A stretch of 64,000 nucleotides of DNA. Origin: Litomosoides sigmodontis (Eukaryota; Nematoda; Chromadorea; Rhabditida; Onchocercidae). Numbering within the stretch: position 1 is the first letter of the stretch; each line of letters opens with the position of its first letter. The DNA lies in the NCBI GenBank assembly GCA_963070105.1, contig OY718804.1:620001-684000 (forward strand), given 5' to 3'. The notes beneath the pieces are model-generated. The model was not told the DNA's origin. It made no database searches and saw nothing but the letters and a program-made list of their open reading frames with translations. Below are positions 44,878-55,630 of the stretch, one piece after another. A program made the position numbers and the translations under genes.

Positions 44878-45611
44878 AATTTTAATTCGACCACAAATCT
44901 TGTTGGATTTCATTTTCAGTACTAATACCATTATCATGCATCAAGAATGTACTATTTGTACGTGTACTCTTTGCAAGGATCCACTTGCCAAACATGTGTG
45001 CGTGAAGTGTCTAGCAGTTAGTTTAGTTCAAATCAAAAAGTTTGTGATGTTAGCCAGTCATTTGATCTTCTCAATTAACCCATCCGTTGTTTAGCGTTGT
45101 ATATTTGATGTAAGAAAAAAAAAGAAATTATATTTAATTTCTAAATAACAAAGAAATGCACGAATTGATATGATACTATTAAAAAAATGAAACAAAAAAA
45201 AAAGATTATATCATATCACAGATGAGTGAATTAGGCATAATGTAAAACATACGTGACGCATAAAGCTGTGTATAATACAGGACACGTCTTTTTACGTGTT
45301 TCTAAATATCTATTCACAAAAACATGGCAAAACAGATGATGAAAGTGTGTTTTCCATCAATTTCCGATTAATGAAGGAAATAAATTGAAAAATCAGTTAC
45401 GTGAAAACACTCTAACATGTTATGCTGGCAGTTGCTTTAAACGTGAACACCTCGTATCAGTTCATGCATTTTTAGCATAATGAAATGTGGCACCAGGAAA
45501 CACATCCTTCTACCGGATAGCATTGACGGATGGATGATCCGTTGTTTGTGATGAACTTTTCAATAAAATGATTCGCTCAGAAAGTGACCGCAAACGGGAA
45601 AGGGAACTTCA
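44878..45611. other. Intergenic region between convergent genes
   Basis: 734 bp between the cyclase stop (plus) and the stop of the membrane-protein gene (minus), so it holds both 3' UTRs. A plus-strand frame here encodes a Cys-rich stretch (CTICTCTLCKDP then HVCVKC, about 44943-45012) but has no supported start or splice link. Confidence 0.5.
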
Positions 45612-47520
45612 CTACTCATCTTTCAGTCGTCCTTGATAGCTTACAGAAGTTGCCAACGATTGTACATTATCCGTCATGAGGTACCGTCGTGAAGCGATAA
45701 TAATGAAGCTAATGATAAGCGAAGCCAACGATGAAAGCAACATAACTGGCAGAAATATCGTTAATCCAAAAAGAAATGAGATAACTGAAAGAGGAGGAAT
45801 TTCAATTAAAAAAAAATTTCAAATTAAATGATCACCTCACCTACCTAATATAGGTAAATGATCACCTCACCTACCTAATAATTCCTACACCTGAGAATTA
45901 TCAAATGTTACAAGCATTTTTTTCATTTATAATTGCAAATTCAAGCTTCGTCACAAACAACGTCATAAAATTAAGGTTTAGGTGGAACAATTAGGATAGA
46001 TAATTCGGAAGATTGCAAGGAAAAATTTACGTTGTATGAGAAGAGCGGAAGAGTAAATTGCAATGCCGGATACGAGAATGTACAGTGATAGTAGTATGAC
46101 CGGAATAACATTGAATATAATCATTGTTTTAATTAGCAAAGCAAATCTCCAATCCAGTTCATCACCAACATTGCCGGTCAGCATCGTCGCAATATAAAGA
46201 GGACGGTGCGATAATGAAGTGAAACAGAAACTGAAATTTAAATTAACGCAACGTGTAGTGAAACGCAATTAAGCACCAATTTCATCGAGTTGATCAAGTT
46301 CGAGCATTATCTCATGAGATTTTATTTTTGATGGGAAAAATACGGATAAATTGGTGTATTATCGGCCGACTAGGATGATACAACTTACGCATTTACCACT
46401 TACTTACTCCCACATCCACTTAGGAAACTACGAGCTGCTCAAACATAATTTAGTGAGATTGATTTTTCGATCTTGAAATCTACACATATAGAGGTAAGTA
46501 AGAAATCAGGCGTGTGAAATTCTCCGCAGCAGAACGAACTACAAGCAATTCTGCTTATCACAAATTAAGGACACGTCTTGCTAAATAAATCAAATGATAT
46601 GTTTCATAAAAATTTTCAAAAATTCAGAAATGTTTATAGCGCATTGAAATTGAGGAATGATTTTGCCTGCTACAATTGAAAATACGTCTTCTTCCTCATC
46701 GACAGTAGTTAAACTTTTCCGGTAGGTAAAATGGCTAACGCATAGACTACTTAAGGCTTCTGTCAGGAATATGCATAGTTGAATTAACCAGAATATTTCC
46801 ACGTCGTTTGTGTTGACTTACCACATTCGAAAAATTGCGCTGTAATAAAAAATGCTGCTGTCTAATTCAATGCCCGTTTATGGAACTCAATTGTGCAGTC
46901 ATGCACTTTCAGTATTGAAGTAGAAAATAAGACAAAAGATTTGTCTTAAATCAAATATAGTTGCTATTGTAAACAGTGTCTGAGTAATGACGTAAATTCA
47001 TACTAGCGGGTTTACGTCTGTTCACTTGCAATTCCTTGTCATCCAAACCATCTTAAGCTACGATTAATCACTATCATTCGATAAATTGAACAGCTAGAGC
47101 CCAGAATTGAACACACTACAACAGGACTATTAATGTGTAAGCTCAGTTTTGGGAAATGCTTCGAAAGATTTAAAGATATTTTTCATCGTCAACTGCTACA
47201 TCTATTTTAATTTCCATTTATTGTTAATGCTCCATAGCACAAAAAAATGATGCCTTCACTACTGAAGCATGCAACATTTCTAATCATCAATCAGCTTACG
47301 AGGATACAGCTACCAATCCACCCATCATGTTCACCTTTTAAATTTGCTGGAGATGTCAAAACGTAGTACGATAAAGTTGTTAGCTGCTTCAAAACCCTTT
47401 CAGCAGTTAATAGCAATTTTCGAGCTTTAAACCATCATCATCGTAGCTTACGTAGGCCACCAAATTTTGCTCAAGATCCTGCTGATGTTTCCAGTAACCT
47501 CCCCCACTGTTTGCAATCAT
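45612..47520 (-). CDS. Unrecognised multi-pass membrane protein
   Basis: Minus-strand exons with good splice sites are 47452-47520 (starts MIANSGGGYWKHQQDLEQN), 47300-47383 (LTTLSYYVLTSPANLKG to GWIGSCIL), 46822-46839 (QFFEC), one beginning at 46758 (ALSSLCVSHFTYRK), 46404-46434 (RSFLSGCGS), 46031-46230 and 45612-45784. The last three join in phase. The final two carry at least two strong hydrophobic segments (MIIFNVIPVILLSLYILVSG and FLPVMLLSSLASLIISFIII) and a basic cytoplasmic tail ending QGRLKDE. The cysteines before the first membrane segment suggest a disulfide-bonded extracellular part. The exon 2-3 junction and the donor after the 46758 exon are unresolved, so total length is uncertain (roughly 200-230 residues). 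I do not recognise the family. Confidence 0.6.
45826..45881. repeat. 30-bp tandem duplication in an intron
   Basis: AAATGATCACCTCACCTACC is repeated 30 bases apart, so a 26-base identical block occurs twice. It lies in the last intron of the membrane-protein gene, about 40 bases upstream of the exon-side acceptor at 45785. Confidence 0.85.
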
Positions 47521-48086
47521 TTCGAGCTTGGAGGAAAGATAGAATCATTTTCGTACTCACAAAAAATATGGGACGAACACCAAGTAAAAGTTAAAGTTAT
47601 TTGCAAAGAGTAAAGCGATAAGTAGGTATTAAGTTATGTATGATAGAGTGTTTACTTACAATTATATTCGAAAATTAGAAAGTAAAGAAAATCCAGCACT
47701 TTTAAAATAGAAAAATTATGGAAAGACTGAGCTAAGTGAAGGATAAAAGATCAATATCATATATAACTTTTGACACGAAACAATTCATGCGAATTTCATA
47801 AGAAGTACATGGACAAGAAATAGAACGTTCAAATAACTTTTATTTCCTGATGTAAAATACGACACATAAATAATAAGGAACGAAATATATTATAAATAAA
47901 AATCCGCAAAAATAGTCAATAACACTGAAATTGAAATACCAGTAATAATTAGCACATAGAAATAACAAAAATAATTGAGAAAACTCGAAAATACCACATG
48001 ACCATTATTAATATGATCCGGAAACACAACGGGTAACAAACGAAAAATATCATATATACGTTAATTCTTCCATTCATTCCTAAGAA
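47521..48086. other. Intergenic region, nothing recognised
   Basis: 566 bp between the start of the membrane-protein gene and the stop of the next minus-strand gene. The spacing is wider than the usual operon gap and I see no U-rich plus acceptor pair that would mark one. Confidence 0.5.
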
Positions 48087-51000
48087 TCATCTAATTTCTT
48101 CTGGTATTTCTGGAATTTTACAGTTAGAAATTCGTTCAAAACCATTCATTTTCATAAGTTTTCGACATATTGAAAGCGCCCGTTCCTCGTGCACAATATT
48201 GAAACATTCAGGCTAAAAAGAAAAGTAGATAGCTTTGATTTTTGCGTGCAAGAAGAGTAAAGAGTGAAATTTAAATAGTAAATCCAGAAGAATGCAAAAA
48301 AGTTTCAAGAAACACTGCAAACAAAATTCGCAAGAACTATTTTCAATATTTACTCTAATAAAACTTCCTCTTTAGAATAATCTAACTTCATTGAAGTGAT
48401 GTAATTATGATTATATTTCTTCCAAATATATCTAACCTATTATAACAACATTTGTTACTATTTTTCAAATCAACTCATACAGAAAACTGCTAATTTCTGA
48501 AACGAAAATAACAGGATCAGATCAACAAGAGCATTTCGAAATCATGTTCTGTTTAGAATTCAAAGAATATTAAAGCAAGAAACTAATGAATTACAACTCA
48601 CGTAAAAGCATGAGTCTTCCAGTATGAATAAAAAAATGAGATACCATTTATCTGAATTTAGTAAAAGTATACCGTGACTTCGGAAAGTGGGATTGCAAGT
48701 TCTTCATTCACGTCTTCCATTGTCATCTGACATTCCAAATAACGCATTATTTCACAAAGGACAGCATTTCCTATAAAGGATCAAGTGAGTAACTGAAAAT
48801 AAACTTACATTAATTTACACATCCATATCAATTTTTCAACGATTTTAGTAGGAACATTCAATCCCCTAGCCACTGGAAGTAATTCAAAACAGTACGAATA
48901 CTTCTATCACTAATCAAAACACAGTTGCTAATTTAAGGAACAGCTAAAGTAGATTAAACAACGACAAACACTTATTTTCCCTTAGTTAGAACTTTCAAAC
49001 AGATTAAAACTATTTTCATTGAAAAATACGAACCATTTTCATTCACGCTCACAAAATTGCGAATGCGGGCATTAGAAAGCACTTTCACACAGAGTTTATC
49101 CACTTCATCAATCCACATGGATTCAGCCTAGAATAATAAGAACTAACGAATATTCATCTGCATCGTTACAAAGTTATAAGAGTTATAAGTCACAAGAGGA
49201 ATCACTATAGCATAAGCACTATTTCGAATAAGAAATAAAAGGAAATAATTTGACTGCTCATACTTACAACCTATGTAAGTAAATACGAAAAATGGCATTG
49301 GAACGTACAACACTACAGCCACCAAACTGGTTGGTAAGAGGCGGTCTTGAATTAGTGCTAACATTTAACTGGCTGGTGACAGAAAGTCCTGGATTAGTGC
49401 TAACATCACTTCTAATCTGCAAATCATTTTTTGTCCTTCATAACTACTCTTAATTTTTAAAATTACAAAGGCAAATTTAAACAACAGCATTCAAGCACTG
49501 ATAAACCATAAAATATTTTTCGAATTTTCGGAACTTATTTTTAACTGTGATAAATTCATACCATCACCTGGATTTGCTAATTTAAGCGTAAAAACGACCT
49601 GATAAGCTCCAGTGGTTTTATGTGGCACTGATACAGGCTTCATCTCTGCACGATCTCTAAATACAGTTAAATTTACTAAATGAGAACCATGACAATTGCA
49701 TGTCTCAACGCCATTAACGACGTTTCTAGAGACAAGGTCGGGCACAATACAGATTTAAAAAAACAAAATACTTGGACTGAAGAAATTGGAATTATATGTC
49801 GTACATTCTTGCAAAGCCACAAATGGTTTCAAAAATCCAAATTTCCCAAAGTTCTTGAAATCATCAATATGCAAGTATTTAAACTTGAATGAGAAAAATT
49901 CTCACAAGACATGTAATTTTTTTATTTGAATGCTTAAATCATAAAATTAAGACAAGAAAATTCTTATTTACTTTACTTCATCGAGAAGTTCTTTCTTACT
50001 GCTTTCACTGTTATTCTGGGATTGATAGACCAATTTACATATGTCGTTAAACTTTTCGTCATCTTTATCCTTAAGAGTTACTTTAAAAAATTTATTTTTG
50101 AAACTAAAATCATTTATGAAACTAAAATCTCTTAGGATCCCAGGAATAAATACAACATATTATGATTAGAGGAAATAAATCCACAAATACAATGAAAAAA
50201 GACAACAGTCATTCCATGCTCTTCATTTACACATCGTGGTGTAGCACCTTTACAACGATTTCAAGTTATAATCATAGAAGTCAGCAAAAGAATAAAACAA
50301 TTCGTCTCACCTCCTTCACTTTATGTAGTAAATATTCGATGAATTCATTATCCCATATCTCGTCCTGGAATAAACTAACAGAGTGTTTACTGAAATTATT
50401 GCTGCAAGAATTTATTTTATAGATTATTAACAGACACTTCTATTGCCTTGAAATAAGTGGAATTATTACAATAAAACGACGAAAGTACTCTGAAGTCTAT
50501 ACTTTTAAATTGACTCACCTCGTCCAACTTCACGACTCCCGTTTTTAGCTCCTCTCGAGCTTCCGATGAGCACGTCAATTCGGTATGATTGTTACAAATT
50601 ACAACTGTCTCATCAGCTATTTCCTGCATCATAACTATCGGATAAAACCATTACTACATCAGCTATTAAAATTTCTTTCAAAAAACTGCAGATTCGCACA
50701 AAATGTTAACCTTGCACATAGCTATTGACCCTCCACGTCTAAAGCATAAATGAACTCTTTTTGCTACTTGGGTTAAATTTAAAAATGTTAGGTGAAAGAG
50801 GAGTGTACGGAACGTACAACTAAATTAAAACCAAAAAACCACTTAGGAGTGGTAATTGTATTATTTGGAAACGAAACCTTCTGAGCAAAGTCGCACCGAA
50901 GAGATTTATCAATAGAATTCAATTCATTATCCAATGGGCGAAAATTAAGTGATGAACATGATTCGAAACTTTGATTCATCGAACAGTTGTAATCATCGTC

Positions 51001-53865
51001 AGCAGCTAACGAATCATCCACTTTTGGAGAACACTAAATTAAAGACGAAAGATGATCCATAGTTTTTAGCATCAAGAATTGGAATCCATTAAGGTGATAG
51101 AATTTGGGGTGCAGAAAAGGTGAAAGTAAAATACAGTAAAAAGTTAGTATAAAATAATTAAATACAAATCACTATGCAATTCTGCACAAAGAATAGAAAA
51201 GTGCTTGATGGCATCAGAATGGAAAACTGCTTAATGAAACTAACATCATTTTTGTTGATCTCTTCCTCGATCGTCGTAAATTCGGCAATGCTCTCAGCTG
51301 GAGACAAATCAATTTTTATAATGGGCACCTCATCATCCTGATAACAAAATCTTTAAGCTGTAAAAGTCTATCAAATTTAGAACAATTTAGCAATTTCAAT
51401 CAAATTTATCAATAAACGTAGAATGGTCATCAGAAAATAAATAAATGACAACATGCATGCATTTGCCCTAATTCTTTCAGAAGAATTTGCAAACACTTAA
51501 ACGATAAACACAACCTCACAAAAAAATTCATAACTCTATGTAATTTATAATCACATCAACGTTCTTTGGAGCGTCGAAAGCTAGAAGGGAAATATTTCAG
51601 TGCTCCAGCATGCATTCAATAAAAAAGTGATATGTACATCAATAACCAGTATTATGGGTGTTATGTACTACTATCTTTAAAAGAACTTTAAAAAGACTGT
51701 TGAGCAGTAAACCAGAGATACACTGCTCCGATGATAAATTGGAAAAAAATTTTTCAAACTTACAACAATCGGTGATTGGCTCAATGTTGTCGTTAAATCT
51801 GCAAAAAACAAAGTGGTAAAAAAAAATTTTAATATTATCTATCACACATATAAAATATAGGCAATAAATATTTCGCACTTTTTCACCGGTATTCACTTAC
51901 TTTCAGAGGCGTCCTCGAACATTTCAACTTCCATATGTTCAGTGCATGGTTCAAAACATCGTTTAGTTGTAAAAAAATCGTCCCTCTGTCAATAATCTAT
52001 CAGATTAATATCCAAAAAATTGTGATGCTATAACTTCGTGCATGTTTCAAATAAAATGTAACGAAATTCAGCAAAAATCATAACAAAAGCACTGATCACT
52101 ATCTTGGATAGGTATAAATTCACTTACAATTCCAGCAACAATATTACTGTCAGTAGTTGCATAAATACCAACACCAGAAGCATTATCACCATATTCCTTG
52201 TAATAAAGGATTGAGATCTTTTCAGGAACAACGACCGGAGCGGAATACGCTACATTCAGTAATGTAATGGCGCAGTCTATAAGTTAAAAATCACGCTCAT
52301 TACTATAAGTAAGTCTTTTGCATATGGAAACCGTAACACTGCATAATGTCATAACACTCATAACAAAATTCGCAACCTAGTGGATATCATTATTTCTTGA
52401 GTTTTATTGGACAGAGTGAGAATTGTTTGATACTACGCTGCATAACAGATACTAGAGGAAATCAGAATTACCCGACACATAAGCTCGACCATCTGCTTTT
52501 ATCGTAGCTTCATGTGCAAAAAGCAGAACTTCGGACTGAAATACACTTTCCAACTCACCACCAACTTCTTTAGCCTGTAAAATGTTTTCAGTCTGAATGA
52601 CATTAGCAAAACGAGAGAACTTAATATACTTGTGGTAGATATGTCCTCTATACTTGTAATAAGTACATTTTTTATACTAATGCGAAATGTACTTATCCCC
52701 TAATATATTAACCATATTTTCCATGATTACTTCTCAAAAGAAAAGATTAAAATGTCCTCTCAAAAATAAAAACTTTTTTCAAGTTAAATTTTGACAATCA
52801 AAAAAAGCAAATATTAGATGAAATCGACAAAATTAATTCTGCAGTTGAAACATACGCTTAATCATACCGTAAAGTAGGCTGGTGTACCACTTTTCCTGAG
52901 CGGTATTGCCTGAAATTCAACGGCAGTTAATGATTTGAGTTGATCTACCATTTGTCCTTCAACGGCAATCAACCCAATATAGTCATTCCACAGATAACCG
53001 GAATCAGCGGTTATATTGCACACAATTGCTATTCCTGGAAATCCTTAACAATTCACTGCAAAAGATCATAAGTTGAAACATTTATGATATTAATTATGCT
53101 ACCTCAAACATAACCACTTCATGCTTACCTTTGACAGTACATTCGTTCTCTCTGACGAAACACTTCAATCGTGGATATGGCATTAATACAACCTTGCGCA
53201 CAACCCATTTTCCATCTTCCTAAAAGAATTACGAATCGACAAAAAGTTTTTTCTAACAAAGCGTACACTAAAAATGACTAATGGTTACATACAACACGTG
53301 CCATACAATACCACTTAACGCTTTCCTCTCATTTCAGAAATTGGCACATCCATCCTAAATTTATACCCCATATACTCTTTATGAAGTGAATCAAAACGCA
53401 ATGCTTCAAAACATCTTCGAAAATTGTTAATTATATAAAATTTAATTCGTAATTTCTAAACATGACCATCAAAAAGACCAATATGCAATTATGTAACAAA
53501 AAAGTTCAAGCACATTGTTTAAGCACATAAGTTCAAGCACATTTCAGATTAAGAAAACAATATTAATACAAATCAAATCTAACCAGAATTTCAAGTAATT
53601 AAGTGATTGGAAGGAAAATATGTAAAAAGAAAAAAGGGGAATTAAATGAGTGAAAGAAAAAAGAAGAAATTGAAAATGTAACAAGCAGTTAAACCTGATA
53701 TGATGCCTTAAACGTACACCACATTCCAACAGTTGGTTTTCTACACCTGATAATTACTTCTGCAGTTTCATCGATGCAAATTTCACCAGTAAAAAAGCAA
53801 TAAATCGTTCGTATACCACTCTCTGAACAATCATAAACAAAGCCTTCCAAATTGATCTCTTGCAT
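48087..53865 (-). CDS. Unrecognised 17-exon protein, about 617 residues
   Basis: Minus-strand exons: 53695-53865, 53129-53219, 52868-53034, 52472-52574, 52128-52276, 51901-51985, 51764-51798, 51245-51337, 50878-51033, 50519-50623, 50311-50364, 49977-50069, 49599-49725, 49309-49416, 49034-49127, 48673-48770 and 48087-48212. All junctions fit in phase except exon 12 to 13, where one base is unaccounted for. ATG 53865 follows an acceptor by one base, suggesting trans-splicing. No signal peptide or membrane segment is seen. The first 250 residues look folded and beta-rich (GIRTIYCFFTGEICIDE, KWVVRKVVLMPYP, GYLWNDYIGLIAVEGQ). The middle is acidic, Ser/Cys-rich and probably disordered (SPAESIAEFTTIEEE, DDDYNCSMNQSFESC). 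The C-terminus looks globular (VLCEIMRYLECQMTMEDV, ERALSICRKLMKMNGF). The pattern suggests a scaffold or germline RNA-pathway protein, but this is only a guess. Confidence 0.72.
49321..49404 (-). repeat. 42-bp coding tandem duplication (14 residues x2)
   Basis: Within exon 49309-49416 of the unrecognised gene, two adjacent 42-bp units both start GTTAGCACTAAT. They encode VSTNPGL and VSTNSRP units ending in TSQ and TNQ. The duplication keeps the reading frame. Confidence 0.7.
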
Positions 53866-53866
53866 C

Positions 53867-53868
53867 CT
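53867..53868 (-). other. Acceptor-like site one base before ATG 53865 (possible SL site)
   Basis: The minus-strand ATTTTTCAG acceptor precedes G-ATG directly. Such a minimal leader is common at trans-spliced nematode mRNAs. An upstream coding exon cannot be excluded. Confidence 0.45.
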
Positions 53869-54278
53869 GAAAAATTATGTATCGCATATGACTATTATTT
53901 ATCAAAAATTTTTCACATAAAAAGGACTTTTCACACAAGAATAGGTAATCCCGCAGTATAACCTAAGGCTATGTCTCACTACTTGCTCTCGAAATCTTAA
54001 AAGAAGTAATAAACTGCCAATATTAAAATTTTGGAAAAGTTATTAATTCGAAGACTTTCAAAAATTACTTCTAAGAATTCTCGAACTCACTAATCCTTCT
54101 ACCACATAAGACGGCTTAATTAATTAAAAAAAGTACATTTAATGATTAAATACGCTTCGTGATCACTCCATTGTGATTGTTCCACTGGCCGAAATTTGAA
54201 TAGTAACCGGAAATTTCTCGCTTGAAGAAGTGCCACATTGCAACAGTAAATCCTATACACCCACTCTCAGCTCGAAAC

Positions 54279-54731
54279 TCGAAAATCTACTGCTACAGTA
54301 AATTCATACCGATTACTTATATTTCTACTTATGAGGTCAAATAAAGAATCTAGAACCTAAGAACCTAATTAAGAACCTTGTAATAATTACACATGTAATA
54401 TGCACTCTATACTACGTAATATGAGTTTGTGAAGATGTATATCACAACGATAATTTTTTTAATGCAAAGGATCGTTTCAAAAATTGTACGCTTTTTCTTG
54501 CTGCAACGCTTGGCGAGGTGTTTAGTCGTGCGTGTAATGAAGTGTTGTTGCACAGGCATGTGTGTGCGTGTGCGTGTGTGTAGTAAGAAATTTTACTTCA
54601 TTAAATCAATGTTATTTTTTATTTTATCAAAAGGTTCTTAAATAGGTTCCAAGGTTCTAAATTCTTCATTTGACCTCATAGGCGTAGGTACAGGTAATCG
54701 GTATGAACTTACTGTAGCAGTAAATTTTCGA
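54279..54731. mobile_element. MITE-like element with about 100-bp terminal inverted repeats
   Basis: The left arm 54279-54378 and right arm 54631-54731 are inverted copies. Shared blocks in order are TCGAAAAT, ACTGCTACAGTAA, TTCATACCGATTAC, TATGAGGTCAAAT, AAGAAT, TAGAACCT and TTAAGAACC. Identity is roughly 85 percent by eye. The 250-bp centre has no transposase-like frame. Size and structure fit a non-autonomous DNA transposon or foldback element. Flanking target duplication could not be decided by eye. Confidence 0.75.
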
Positions 54732-55409
54732 CAAAATTATGATAAAATTAGATTAAGTTAATGAAAATGCATTAAAATTTATGTCATCGATTAGCACTCA
54801 AATTTTGCACGCATATTATCGCGATAACTTTTAGCGTCCGTGACATCCGCTAAAGCCAGTTGATGACGTTGACGACGACGACGACACATTCCTTTCGAAA
54901 TGTTTCGTTTTTAAGCAAAAAAGAAAGGTGAAGAAATTATGTTCATTGCTTCATGTGCTATAAGAATACTTTCATTTATGCCCAATCCAACCATCGCCTT
55001 TCTTTTTCACTTCAAATCTTCCTTTTCAAATATCAAATGTTGAAAATGCATGAGCTTCACACTTCGCACATTTATGAATGAATTCGTCACAAAAAGTTTT
55101 AACTCCGAAATTTTTGTTGAATTTTTTTTGTCTTTCGTTTCAAAAGAAGAGAGAAGAAAAAACACTCTTTGAAACTATAAATATGTATCGCCTCACATTA
55201 ACATTTCCAGCATTCTTCGTTCTTTCCTCTTCCCTTATCATTAGCATTCTTCGCTGTCTTATCATTTTCCTTATCACCACCTCCTCTTCCTTTCTTCATT
55301 CCTTCCCTTTCTCTATCATATGCTGCTTATCACATTGCTCTGCTTTTTTTTCAAAGAATTTCAAATAAAAAGCTCTAGAAAGAATTAACAGCTGTTTAAC
55401 TTTTATTGA

Positions 55410-55445
55410 AACACACACACACACACACTCACAGTGACCCTCACG

Positions 55446-55515
<70 letters not shown>
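55410..55515. repeat. (CA)n microsatellite, two blocks
   Basis: A short CA block (55410-55428) and a longer one (55450-55515) are separated by a diverged segment. Both lie upstream of the Costars gene start. Confidence 0.95.
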
Positions 55516-55517
<2 letters not shown>

Positions 55518-55588
55518 CTAAAAGCATAAATAGTTGTTTTCATTGAAAGTGTTGAAGGAAGGAGGGAAGATCGGTTATAAATTGATTT

Positions 55589-55590
55589 AG
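55589..55590 (+). other. Acceptor-like site upstream of ATG 55631 (possible SL site)
   Basis: TTGATTTAG ends 40 bases before the Costars gene start codon. It fits a trans-splice acceptor, but its pyrimidine tract is weak. Confidence 0.3.
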
Positions 55591-55630
55591 GAACATCACT
55601 TCATCCTTTCTCAATAACGTCATCGAAAGG

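Noticed and set aside
46590..46802. 70-residue minus frame with a signal-peptide-like start
   Set aside because: The first codon is GTG, not ATG, and an acceptor at 46759-46760 splits it. Only the part after 46758 looks exonic.
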